Below are positions 30,292 through 38,943 of a stretch of DNA of 64,000 nt, piece after piece (the first letter of the stretch is position 1; each line of letters starts with the position of its first letter). A program made the translations under genes and the position numbers. The notes below the pieces were generated by a model, which worked only from the letters and a program-made list of their open reading frames with translations, did not search any database and was not told the origin of the DNA. Source of the stretch: JAJOKK01 sp965370555 (lineage in GTDB: Bacteria > Bipolaricaulota > Bipolaricaulia > UBA7950 > UBA9294); the NCBI GenBank assembly GCA_965370555.1, contig CBDUVB010000005.1, positions 14,840 to 78,839 of the forward strand. Reading direction: 5' to 3'.

Positions 30292-31641
30292 ATGATCAAT
30301 GTTGAAGAGATATTAGGAAAAGAGGAGGGTCAGGCCCTAGAGTTCAAGGGCAAGATGCCTCGGCCAATACAATTGGCGTCTGCTATCTGCGCCTTTGCTA
30401 ATGCCGACGGTGGCATCATAATCATCGGTATTAACGACAAAGGAGAAGCCCTGGGGGTAGGAGAGGAGAGTCAGGATTTTGAGCGGGTGATAGAAAAGGT
30501 TCGTGGTCTTTGTCTTCCCCCAATCCCGATAGAGGCTCAACAGTTCTCTTACAAAAGTAAAGAAATTGTCGTTATCGTGGTTCCGCGATCTTCTTTCGTG
30601 CACTCCACGCGCGATGGCCGATACCTGATACGAGTAGGAAGTAGCAACCGTTCCTTGACGCCAAATGAGATTCTTCCTCTGCTCCAGAGCCGCTACAGGA
30701 TTCCTTTTGATAATGAGCCAGTGAGGGCAGCCTGCTTGGAGAACCTGCAACTGGATAAAATTCAAACTCTAGCGCGTGATAAACGCGGGACAGGCCCTCA
30801 GGAGATTGAGTCTCTTTTGCTGTCAGCCAAAATTGCGGTCGAAACTCAGGGGGGACTTAAGCCTACGCTGGCGGGTATCCTGGTCTTTGGTAAAGACCCA
30901 CAGCGATATGTCCCTCAGAGCAGGCTTCAAGTCATCAAATTTGTTGCCTCAGGTGAGACTATTCAAACGACTGAATTCTTGGGGACCCTCCCTGAGCAAG
31001 CGGATCAGGCGCTTAATTCTATTGAGGCATCAACTGATGTTATAGTTAGGGTCAGGGGATTCAAACGGGAGGATCTCCCCCGGTTTCCTTTGCTTGCTAT
31101 GCGTGAGTTTGTGGTAAACGCCTTGATCCATCGTGATTACAATTATACCGGTTCAGGCATTAGAGTTCTTCTCTATCCCGACTGCTTTGAAGTGCAAAGC
31201 CCTGGTGGATTGCCCACTTACTTAGAGCGTGACAAACTCCTAACTTACAGCTATTCTCGTAATCCTGTCGTTATGGACTTGATGCACCGTTTGGGATACG
31301 CGGAGAGATTTGGAATTGGTTTAGCTAAAACGCTGAAGTTGGTAAGAGAACAGGGTTATCCTGAACCGACTTTCAGTTCTGTAGCAGCCTGGTTTACCGC
31401 TACTTGCTTCCCGCTACCTGCTTTTGAGCCGGATGAGCAACTTCTCTCTAGATTAAATGAGCGGCAACGCCTCGCCTTGGAGTATGCAAGGAATCACGAT
31501 AGGATCACCAATCGCGTCTACCAAGGTCTTGCCAATGTGTCCCGACTGACGGCAGCCAGAGAACTCAAGGATTTGGTAGAAAAAGGGGTCCTGGTGATGA
31601 GAGGGAAGGGAAAGGGGACTTATTATACCTTGAAGGGTTGA
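30292..31641 (+). CDS. AlbA_2 (Schlafen-type) domain and GHKL ATPase protein
   Basis: 449 residues from ATG 30292. The N-terminal AlbA_2 domain (about residues 5-130) has ALEFKGKMPRPIQLASAICA and FANADGGIIIIGINDKGE. A GHKL/HATPase_c_4 domain follows, with MREFVVNALIHRDYNYTGSG (N-box) and ESPGG-like QSPGGLPTY. The C-terminus is a winged helix (LANVSRLTAARELKDLVEKG). This architecture is common in uncharacterised regulators and in defence islands. I chose 30292 because a consensus promoter overlaps the upstream ATG. The stop lies two bases before the ATG of a paralogous gene, so the two are co-expressed. Confidence 0.85.
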   Translation: MINVEEILGKEEGQALEFKGKMPRPIQLASAICAFANADGGIIIIGINDKGEALGVGEESQDFERVIEKVRGLCLPPIPIEAQQFSYKSKEIVVIVVPRSSFVHSTRDGRYLIRVGSSNRSLTPNEILPLLQSRYRIPFDNEPVRAACLENLQLDKIQTLARDKRGTGPQEIESLLLSAKIAVETQGGLKPTLAGILVFGKDPQRYVPQSRLQVIKFVASGETIQTTEFLGTLPEQADQALNSIEASTDVIVRVRGFKREDLPRFPLLAMREFVVNALIHRDYNYTGSGIRVLLYPDCFEVQSPGGLPTYLERDKLLTYSYSRNPVVMDLMHRLGYAERFGIGLAKTLKLVREQGYPEPTFSSVAAWFTATCFPLPAFEPDEQLLSRLNERQRLALEYARNHDRITNRVYQGLANVSRLTAARELKDLVEKGVLVMRGKGKGTYYTLKG

Positions 31642-31643
31642 CG

Positions 31644-33077
31644 ATGACTGAGTTATTAACAGCAGAAGAGCTTAAGGAACTTTCCAAAGGGAAAGTGGAA
31701 CCACATCTGATGAGTTTCAAGCAGGAGCTTTCGCTCCGGACGGAGGGGCAGAAGAAGGATCTTGCTTGGCACTTGGCAGGATTGGCCAATGCTGCAAACT
31801 ACTTCAACACACCAGCCTATCTCATCGTCGGAATCTTGGATCCTGAGGCCGAGGGCGCTGAGCGCATCGTAGGTGTGACTAACCCTAACCCCCTGCTTGA
31901 GACGATTAGCCGCATCGACCAATTTCGCATCCTCGATCCAGTTCCCTTTGTTTATGATACACCGCTCGTCGATGGAGAGACTGTCTTGGTCTTGATGATT
32001 GAGCCGACTTTCAATGGGGCCTATCGGGTCACCCATAGCAAGAAAGTCCCCATCTGGAGAGGGAACGTTGTCGCTGAAGCTACCTCTGATGAAGTCGCTC
32101 GATTAAGAGAAACCAGCGAACGCATTCCTGAAGTGGCCAAGCTCTCTCGTCACGCCTCCATCCAAGACTTTGATCAGGATCAGGTTATCTCATATCTCAA
32201 GCGAACGGGGCGCGGTGATTTGCCCTTTTCCGAAGAGACATTACTGAGGATTGGACTGATGCGGGAGGATCGAGCAACAAGGAAATCTTATCCGACTCTG
32301 GCCGGGCTGTTGATGTTTGGGAAATCCCCACAGGAGATACTCGGCTTGGAGTTCACCACGGTGAGCTTAACCTGTTGTAAGAACGAACGAGGAGCGCGCC
32401 TGATAAACCCGAAAGTTCTTAACGGTAGCATTGTCAAAATCCTGGATCAGGTGGAAGCTTACGCCCGGGAGAACCACGCCCACTTCCTCCCTCTTTATAC
32501 CAGCCAGCGGATGATGGGGAGTTTTCTGGAGGCTTTAAGGGAAGCGGTTACCAATGCCCTGATCCATCGCAGCTATCAGATGAGAAACCGAGAGGTTATT
32601 GTGCGATTCTATCCAGATGAAGTTCTCATAGAAAGCCCTGGTAACCTTCCCCCGCCATTGACCGAAGCGACTGTAGAAACTACACCTAATCCACCTCGAA
32701 GGAACCTACCCCTGGTGAATTTCATGTTCGAATTAAAGCTGATGGAGCGACTTGCCACAGGAATCCACCGGATGAGGAAGGCGATGGCTCGCTATAGCAG
32801 CCTGAAAGGAGTCGAGCTCCAAGATGACGAGCAGGACTTGAGTTTCAAGGTTGTCCTCTTTACAAAACATGCGCTCAGCGAACAGTTCAACGAGCGTCAA
32901 GCTGAGGCCCTGGGGTATATGAGGCTTCACGGCCCATTGACTGTAAACGAGTATCTTGAAAAGTTCGGGTGCGGGGAGAAGCTGGCCAGGAGAGAGCTTA
33001 GGGAGTTAGTTCAGCTAAAGTTAATAATTGCTAAACAGGCGGGAAGGGCTAGGATTTATGAGATCGGTGCTTTTTGA
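31644..33077 (+). CDS. Second AlbA_2-like/GHKL ATPase protein
   Basis: 477 residues with the same layout as its neighbour: a diverged AlbA_2-like domain (LMSFKQELSLRTEGQKKDLA, YLIVGILD), a GHKL ATPase with LREAVTNALIHRSYQMRNRE and IESPGNLPPPL, and a C-terminal winged helix (NEYLEKFGCGEKLARRELRE). The two proteins are clearly related but diverged, suggesting a heteromeric pair. Start ATG 31644; an in-frame TTG two codons earlier overlaps the previous stop. Lower GC and relaxed codon use compared with the flanking core genes suggest acquisition. Confidence 0.85.
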   Translation: MTELLTAEELKELSKGKVEPHLMSFKQELSLRTEGQKKDLAWHLAGLANAANYFNTPAYLIVGILDPEAEGAERIVGVTNPNPLLETISRIDQFRILDPVPFVYDTPLVDGETVLVLMIEPTFNGAYRVTHSKKVPIWRGNVVAEATSDEVARLRETSERIPEVAKLSRHASIQDFDQDQVISYLKRTGRGDLPFSEETLLRIGLMREDRATRKSYPTLAGLLMFGKSPQEILGLEFTTVSLTCCKNERGARLINPKVLNGSIVKILDQVEAYARENHAHFLPLYTSQRMMGSFLEALREAVTNALIHRSYQMRNREVIVRFYPDEVLIESPGNLPPPLTEATVETTPNPPRRNLPLVNFMFELKLMERLATGIHRMRKAMARYSSLKGVELQDDEQDLSFKVVLFTKHALSEQFNERQAEALGYMRLHGPLTVNEYLEKFGCGEKLARRELRELVQLKLIIAKQAGRARIYEIGAF

Positions 33078-33212
33078 GCGGGAGACCACTGGAATGAGAA
33101 AGTCAAGGAGAAGCTTCGCCTCACCGACGCGCTCGTCGATCAGATCGTCTATCGCCTCTACGGCCTCACTGAGGAAGAGATTCAAACCGTCGAGAAGCAA
33201 CCCATCAAATAG
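33078..33212 (+). pseudogene. C-terminal remnant of a type IIG-like restriction-modification enzyme
   Basis: Frame after a stop at 33075 reads WNEKVKEKLRLTDALVDQIV followed by YRLYGLTEEEIQTVE. D-x-L-V-D-x-I-V-Y-x-L-Y-G-L-T-E-E-E-I is the typical closing helix of Eco57I/TaqI-type adenine methyltransferase-restriction proteins. Only about 44 residues remain. It marks this locus as a former defence region. Confidence 0.7.
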
Positions 33213-33221
33213 GGGGACGCA

Positions 33222-33641
33222 ATGAAGAACTTCCGCAAGGAACTGTGGTTCGAGATCCCGACCAGGCGGGCCTTCATCAATATCACCCGCAAGGTGGAGG
33301 AGGCTCTCGCCGAGAGCGGAATCAGGGAGGGTCTATGCCTGGTGAACGCGATGCACATCACCGCGAGCGTGTACATCAATGACGATGAGAGAGGGCTGCT
33401 CGCAGACTACGAGCGCTGGCTCGAAGAACTCGCCCCACACGAGCCGATCTCCCGCTATCGGCACAACAACACCGGCGAGGACAACGGTGATGCTCACCTG
33501 AAACGTCAGGTGATGGGACGCGAAGTGGTTATCGCGATAACCGAGGGGAAACTCGACTTCGGGCCATGGGAGCAGATCTTCTACGGTGAGTTCGACGGCC
33601 GCCGCAAGAAACGCGTCCTCGTCAAGATCATCGGGGAATAG
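33222..33641 (+). CDS. yjbQ: YjbQ family protein (UPF0047)
   Basis: 139-residue UPF0047/YjbQ trimeric protein; some members have weak thiamine-phosphate synthase activity. Signature residues are in GLCLVNAMHITASVYINDDE, the His-rich HEPISRYRHNNTGEDNGDAH and GPWEQIFYGEFDGRRKKRVL. Complete, normal length. The ATG is preceded by AGGGGGACGC. It is convergent with the large surface-protein gene, with ten bases between the stops. Confidence 0.92.
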   Translation: MKNFRKELWFEIPTRRAFINITRKVEEALAESGIREGLCLVNAMHITASVYINDDERGLLADYERWLEELAPHEPISRYRHNNTGEDNGDAHLKRQVMGREVVIAITEGKLDFGPWEQIFYGEFDGRRKKRVLVKIIGE

Positions 33642-33651
33642 CCCGGTTTGC

Positions 33652-36612
33652 TCAAGGCCCGACCGTGATCGGGACGAGTATTGTCTCTCCTTCCTCCCCA
33701 GTGATCCAGACAAAATACGTCCCTATAGGGAGCGTCGCTGTCTCGATCACTAGGTGGCATCCTTCGTCCGTGTAGTGCCGGGAAAAGGCGAGGCCGGGGC
33801 TTACAGCGCCGCCGCCACCGACTGCGACCGGTCCGAGTGCTGCTACCCGCACCCAGGGTGGATCCTCACGGTTCGTTTGCCTCAACGCCAGATCGGTTCG
33901 TTCCTTCGCCTGCTGCGGTACGGTCTGTGCGTCGGCAAAGAGGGTTAGATCTTCAAGATCGGGGGAGTTCGGTTTTCCAGCGGTGGCGGCCATCCGATGA
34001 CCGTCAGCATCCAGGCCGTAGACGATGACACCGGGATTGGTGTGCCAGTTGGAATTCATATCCCCGAACAGCGGATCGCTTCGCTCCATCGTCGCCCCTG
34101 CGCGCGCATCCCCTGCCAGCCACCCTCCAACCTCAGGGTTCTCGGCGTTCGCCGTATCGACCAGATTTCCCTCTGAGTCGAAAAGGAGGATCACCGCTCC
34201 CTCATCTGGGAGGTCGAGTAGGTGGGGTGTTTGCACGTCGTAGAGGAGATCGGCAACGACATTGTTCACCGTATCCTCGTGTCGCCGCTCCAGGGTGTAA
34301 TAGCCGCGACCCTCCTCGCCTTCCTTCCCAGCGACCCACCACGAAATATCAAAGACACGCCACGAGAGATCATCCTCGTGCTGTTTGATAAAGACGATCT
34401 CCGCTCCCGCCTCGCGCGTGAGGGAGAGGTCGATCGGTGATGGACTGATCGTCCCCGAAAGCTCAACACGCTTCCACAGACTCTCGTCGGGGACGGCCTT
34501 TCCTTTGGGATACCAGCATAGGGTCCACCCTGATAGGTCAACCGGGATGGAGCCGAGGTTCCGTAGCTCGACCCACTCGTCGGCCGGATCGGCTTTCGTT
34601 CCAGCCCAGGCGATCTCGTTGATGATTACTCTCCCGTCGAGTTCCATGCTAGTCGCTCCGCCTCCGCCGGCGATTCCGCTTAACGCGACGCTGACGGTCG
34701 TCTCAGTCACTGTCGTTCCTCCCACCGGACCGCGACCTGTGACCGATGCTGCGTTAGTCAACGGGCCGGGAAGATCGGCTTCGGTGACGGTGTAGATCGC
34801 CGTTACGGTGAGCGATTCGCCTGGGATGAGAATGGTCGTTGGCAGCGGGATTTCGCCGATGTGGTCATCGATCAAGACGAGGTCGGTGAGCATGACATCG
34901 CCCGTGTTGGTGATGGTGTACGTGTAGGTGATCGTATCGCCGACCGCAGTCTCGGTCGTGTCGCTCGTCTTCAGCAAGGTGAGCGAACCATCAGAGGAGA
35001 GGTCGAAGAGGACGAGCGTATCGGAATCCGTCACCGTCTTTCCACTCGGGTCGATCGCCGTGACAACGACCGTGTTGACAAACGGCCCGGGAAGGTCCGC
35101 TTCGGTGATCGTCACGGAGAAACTTCCGGTCACGCGTTCCCACGGTGCGAGGGTGGTACGTGAAAGAGGGATCTCTCCCAACCGGTCATCCACCAAAGAA
35201 AGATCGGTGAGAAGGGTCTCTCCGGTATTGGTTATCGTGTAGACATAAGTGATCGTCTCCCCGACAGAGAGGGTATCGAGCGGTGAAATCGGGAAACCGC
35301 GCGAATCCTGCGCTTCTAGAATCACCTCGATCGAAGAGCGGCCTGAGCTTAATTGCACGCTTGCTTCATCACTCGCACTCCCCCCACAGTTATCGAGTAC
35401 GGTCAACCGAAACCGTAGTTCCGTCTGCGAGGAGACCTCGGACGCTATGAAAGTCGCTTGATCGGTGCTCTCGCCGGAGAGCGAGACGTTTGGGCCAGCC
35501 GTCTGTTCCCAAAGAGTACCGACTATTGCGCCATCACTGTCGCTCGCGCTCCCGATCAACATCACCGAATCCCCTCCGTGCACGCTCTGATCAGGTCCAG
35601 CATCGACATCCGGAAGGGCGTTCACGTTCTTTACGTGTAGGGTGAGCGCATCGCTCGTCTGAGCGCCCCAGTCGTCCGTCACTGTGAGGCTAAGCGTGAT
35701 ATCCTCGCCTAAGCAGTTATCGATCATAGGCGCGGTGTAGGTGGGGTGGAGCGTACCCGGGTCATCGAAGCTTCCACCGCTGCCATGATCGCTCCAGAAG
35801 TAGGAAGCGATCCACCCGTCGGGGTCGCTTGCGGAGGCCTCGCTGAGCACTATTGATCCCCCCTCGTTCACCGATCGGTCACTGCCGACATCGACCATGG
35901 GGAAGGCGTTCACCCGCAACCAGAACGCGTCGCTAGCCTGACCGCCTTGCTGATCGGTCACGGTGAGAATGATCTTGAGGGGCTCGCTCGCCCCTGGTGC
36001 GGTGTAGGTTGGCTGCACGGCTCCCTCATCATCAAAGTGGCCGGTAGCACCGTCATCGTCCCATGAATAGGAAGCAATCCCATCCCCGCCATCACCGGCT
36101 GATGCGTCGGAAAAGGTGATCATTCCCCCAAGGCCGACCATCTTGTCCGCGCCGGCGTCGACCGAGGGGAGGACGTTCGTCGTGATGGTCGTGCTCGCCA
36201 GTTGCGTTGCCCCATCGGTTACACGAGCCGTATCGATCAGGGTTCCGGGAGCTGAGTACTCGACACTCGCTTGAATATCGACAGAGACGCTCTCCCCACT
36301 GTAAATCGTTCCCAACGGGATCAGTCCGGTAGCCGGATAGACGATCCACCCGCCTCCGTTCAACCTGTACTGCGCGTCCCACTGGTCGAGCCCGGTGGGG
36401 AGAGAATTCTGGTAGGTGAGGTCCATCGAGGAAGCGCCGGAGTTGATGATTATAGCCGTGCAGGTCAGGGTTCCGCCACGGCTTACCTCTCCCGGTGCGA
36501 CGGAAAGCGTCAAGCTGACGGTCCCTCCCCACGTTATTGCTGAAATCGCGGAAAAGAGAAGAAGAACACAAATAGAGACCTGAAGACACAACTTCACGCG
36601 CGCACGAATCAT
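33652..36612 (-). CDS. Large secreted surface protein with PKD-like, DUF11-type and lamin-tail domains
   Basis: 986 residues. A signal peptide spans residues 1-28 (CLQVSICVLLLFSAISAI). A DUF11-like/CARDB region (about 30-150) follows, then three Ig-like PKD/REJ-type repeats, each introduced by VDAGADKMVG, VDVGSDRSVN or VDAGPDQSVH. Two DUF11-type repeats (GETITYVYTITNTGETLLTD, GDTITYTYTITNTGDVMLTD) come next. A lamin-tail domain (INEIAWAGTKADPADEWVEL) and an extended C-terminus complete it. It lacks an LPXTG motif and any obvious membrane anchor. It is likely extracellular or surface-bound with a binding or adhesive role; no catalytic motif is seen. Confidence 0.85.
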   Translation of the reverse strand: MIRARVKLCLQVSICVLLLFSAISAITWGGTVSLTLSVAPGEVSRGGTLTCTAIIINSGASSMDLTYQNSLPTGLDQWDAQYRLNGGGWIVYPATGLIPLGTIYSGESVSVDIQASVEYSAPGTLIDTARVTDGATQLASTTITTNVLPSVDAGADKMVGLGGMITFSDASAGDGGDGIASYSWDDDGATGHFDDEGAVQPTYTAPGASEPLKIILTVTDQQGGQASDAFWLRVNAFPMVDVGSDRSVNEGGSIVLSEASASDPDGWIASYFWSDHGSGGSFDDPGTLHPTYTAPMIDNCLGEDITLSLTVTDDWGAQTSDALTLHVKNVNALPDVDAGPDQSVHGGDSVMLIGSASDSDGAIVGTLWEQTAGPNVSLSGESTDQATFIASEVSSQTELRFRLTVLDNCGGSASDEASVQLSSGRSSIEVILEAQDSRGFPISPLDTLSVGETITYVYTITNTGETLLTDLSLVDDRLGEIPLSRTTLAPWERVTGSFSVTITEADLPGPFVNTVVVTAIDPSGKTVTDSDTLVLFDLSSDGSLTLLKTSDTTETAVGDTITYTYTITNTGDVMLTDLVLIDDHIGEIPLPTTILIPGESLTVTAIYTVTEADLPGPLTNAASVTGRGPVGGTTVTETTVSVALSGIAGGGGATSMELDGRVIINEIAWAGTKADPADEWVELRNLGSIPVDLSGWTLCWYPKGKAVPDESLWKRVELSGTISPSPIDLSLTREAGAEIVFIKQHEDDLSWRVFDISWWVAGKEGEEGRGYYTLERRHEDTVNNVVADLLYDVQTPHLLDLPDEGAVILLFDSEGNLVDTANAENPEVGGWLAGDARAGATMERSDPLFGDMNSNWHTNPGVIVYGLDADGHRMAATAGKPNSPDLEDLTLFADAQTVPQQAKERTDLALRQTNREDPPWVRVAALGPVAVGGGGAVSPGLAFSRHYTDEGCHLVIETATLPIGTYFVWITGEEGETILVPITVGP

Positions 36613-36727
36613 ACTATCCCCCTTCTATAAGAGGAAGTATCACACAAAGGAGTGACTCTGAAGGTAATGCCTGTTACACTGGTGCGGAGAGTTCGTTCCC
36701 CCGCGATTAGACAAAGGTATCGTTCAT

Positions 36728-37276
36728 CTAGGTGAATAGGTGTCGAGAACGGTAAAAGTACTCTCCCCCAGAGATGAGAGCAAGGGCGATGGCAAGATAG
36801 AGAAATCCGTCCTTCGTCATCGCACCACTGTTCCCTAATTGGAAGGTGCGGGTAGCAAGGACTGCAAGGATGAGCCCGATATGGGAGATCGTCTTGAGCT
36901 TTCCAAGAGGGCTCGCCGCAATTACCTTTCCCTCAGCGATCGCCATAATACGCAACCCCGTGACGAGGAACTCACGTGCGATGATCACCATCACCGGGCC
37001 AGCTGCCAGCTCCCCCAATTGGACAAATGCAATCAGCGCTCCCGCCACGAGAAGCTTATCGGCGATCGGGTCGGCAAACGCGCCGAAGGTCGTTGTCTGA
37101 TTGAGGCTGCGCGCCAGGTATCCATCGACCGCGTCGGAGATGGCGGCAAGCGAGAAGATCGCAATGGCAAGGATCGTTCCGACCGTGGTCTCTGAGAGGA
37201 CCAGGTACATGAACAGCGGAACGCTCGCGATACGGGCGAGCGTGATCTGATTCGGAATGTTCGATCGAATATTCAT
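36728..37276 (-). CDS. pgsA: CDP-diacylglycerol--glycerol-3-phosphate 3-phosphatidyltransferase
   Basis: 182-residue integral membrane CDP-alcohol phosphatidyltransferase that makes phosphatidylglycerophosphate. The catalytic motif D-x2-D-G-x2-A-R-x8-G-x3-D-x3-D is intact in SDAVDGYLARSLNQTTTFGA followed by FADPIADK. Start taken at ATG 37276 (MNIRSNIPNQITLARI), preceded by GGAGAG; longer in-frame extensions run into tpiA and have no homology. It lies 37 bases after the tpiA stop on the same strand and so forms an operon with it. Confidence 0.93.
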   Translation of the reverse strand: MNIRSNIPNQITLARIASVPLFMYLVLSETTVGTILAIAIFSLAAISDAVDGYLARSLNQTTTFGAFADPIADKLLVAGALIAFVQLGELAAGPVMVIIAREFLVTGLRIMAIAEGKVIAASPLGKLKTISHIGLILAVLATRTFQLGNSGAMTKDGFLYLAIALALISGGEYFYRSRHLFT

Positions 37277-37313
37277 TCTCTCCGACCTCTGGCACCCCAC
37301 TTCGACAATATCA

Positions 37314-38066
37314 TCAGTCAGCCTGGGCGATGATCTGGGCGAAGGACTCGGGAGAGAGGGACGCTCCGCCCACAAGTGCCCCGTCGATGTCAGGCTGCGC
37401 CATAAGGGCGGCAGTGTTCTCCGGCTTCACGCTCCCCCCGTACAGGATGCGGACTCTCTCTGCAGTCTGTTCATCATAGGCCTGGGCTAGCCACTCGCGG
37501 ATCATATGGATCGTCTCCTGAGCCTCCTCTGGGGAAGCGGTCTCGCCGGTCCCGATCGCCCAGATCGGTTCGTAGGCGATCACGATGGAAGAGGCAGCGG
37601 AGACACCGGTGAGATCGGCGGCAAGTTGAGCGGTGATCTTTTCTTCCACCCGTCCTTGGCGGTGCTCTTCGAGCGTCTCCCCGACACAGAGGATTGGGAG
37701 GAGTCCTGCAGAAATGGCTGCCTTAAGCTTGCGATTCAGGAGCTCATCATCCTCCCTAAACAAGGCGCGCCGCTCGGAGTGACCGACGAGAACATGGGTA
37801 CAGCCGCAGTCTTTAAGCATCGCCAATGAGATCTCCCCGGTGAACGCTCCTTTCGTCTCGAAGTGAAAATTCTGTCCACCCAGCGCGATTCCTGCCTCAC
37901 TGAGGAGCCGACCGGCAAGTTGCAAACTGGTGAACGGCGGGAAGAGAAGTACCTCCACCGCCTCGTTCTCCTTTACCCCAACCACTAATGAGCGGATGAA
38001 CTCCTCCGTCTCGGCCGGGGTCTTGTTCATCTTCCAGTTTCCCGCGATCAATAGGCGCCTTATCAT
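37314..38066 (-). CDS. tpiA: Triose-phosphate isomerase
   Basis: 250-residue TIM barrel interconverting dihydroxyacetone phosphate and glyceraldehyde 3-phosphate. Catalytic Lys in GNWKMNK, His in LVGHSERR and Glu in AYEPIWAIGTGETA are all present, as is the phosphate loop YGGSVKPEN and GALVGGASL near the end. Start ATG 38066 has GGGAGGAG in front. The frame is open for another 138 codons upstream, but that part is antisense to the slipin gene and is not translated. Confidence 0.96.
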   Translation of the reverse strand: MIRRLLIAGNWKMNKTPAETEEFIRSLVVGVKENEAVEVLLFPPFTSLQLAGRLLSEAGIALGGQNFHFETKGAFTGEISLAMLKDCGCTHVLVGHSERRALFREDDELLNRKLKAAISAGLLPILCVGETLEEHRQGRVEEKITAQLAADLTGVSAASSIVIAYEPIWAIGTGETASPEEAQETIHMIREWLAQAYDEQTAERVRILYGGSVKPENTAALMAQPDIDGALVGGASLSPESFAQIIAQAD

Positions 38067-38184
38067 AGTCTCCTCCCTTTCGATGGTCATTATATCCCCC
38101 GAGCGCGAATCTGCTACCGATTGACATCCATGCGCCACCCGCATATGATCGGGCTGCAATAAAGGAGAAAGAGGAGGTAAGAGA

Positions 38185-38931
38185 ATGTCAATAACCATTG
38201 GAGCAATCGTCGCTCTTGTTGTGCTGTTCTTTCTGAACGCGGTCCGTATCGTCCGTGAGTACGAGCGAGGGGTCATCTTCCGTCTCGGGCGCCTCGTCGG
38301 CGCAAAGGGGCCGGGGCTCTTCCTCATCATCCCCATCGTTGACAAGATGGTGAAGATAACCCTGCGGCTGGTCACCCTCGACGTTCCCCCGCAGGAGGTG
38401 ATCACCAAGGACAACGTAACGGCGACCGTTAACGCTGTCCTCTTCTTCCGCGTGGTCGATCCTTCCGCAGCTGTGGTCAATGTACAGAACTACATCGAGG
38501 CGACGCGTCAGATTGCGATGACGACGCTGCGAAGCATCCTCGGTGGCGTGGAACTCGACCAGCTCCTAAGCGAACGGGAGAACATCAACCTCAAGCTGCA
38601 GGCGATCATCGACGAGCAGACCGATCCGTGGGGAATCAAGGTGAAGACGGTCGAGATCAAGGACGTGAAGATTCCCGGTGATATGCAGCGGGCGATCGCG
38701 CGGCAGGCCGAGGCCGAGCGGGAGCGTCGGGCCAAGATCATCAACGCCGAGGGAGAACTCCAAGCAGCGAGCAAGCTCTCCGAGGCAGCAGGGATCATCG
38801 CGGAGAACCCGGCGGCGCTCCAGCTTCGTTACCTTCAGAGCCTCGTCGATATCTCTGCGGAGAACGCCTCGACTATTGTCTTCCCGATCCCGATCGACAT
38901 GTTCAAGTTCTTCCAGAGTAAGGACTCGTAG
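38185..38931 (+). CDS. Slipin (stomatin/prohibitin family) membrane protein
   Basis: 248 residues: one N-terminal membrane helix (about 4-20), the SPFH/band-7 domain with VREYERGVIFRLGRLVGAKG and PPQEVITKDNVTATVNAVLF, then a coiled-coil helix (ARQAEAERERRAKIINAEGE). Slipins scaffold membrane microdomains and often pair with an NfeD protease-like partner, which is missing here. Start ATG 38185 follows AAAGAGGAGG. It is 12 bases upstream of mnmG and probably shares its transcript. Confidence 0.92.
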   Translation: MSITIGAIVALVVLFFLNAVRIVREYERGVIFRLGRLVGAKGPGLFLIIPIVDKMVKITLRLVTLDVPPQEVITKDNVTATVNAVLFFRVVDPSAAVVNVQNYIEATRQIAMTTLRSILGGVELDQLLSERENINLKLQAIIDEQTDPWGIKVKTVEIKDVKIPGDMQRAIARQAEAERERRAKIINAEGELQAASKLSEAAGIIAENPAALQLRYLQSLVDISAENASTIVFPIPIDMFKFFQSKDS

Positions 38932-38943
38932 CGAGAGAACCCG

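Noticed and set aside
38067..38480. 138-codon N-terminal extension of tpiA
   Set aside because: It is antisense to the slipin gene, and the isomerase has a normal start with a strong ribosome binding site at 38066.
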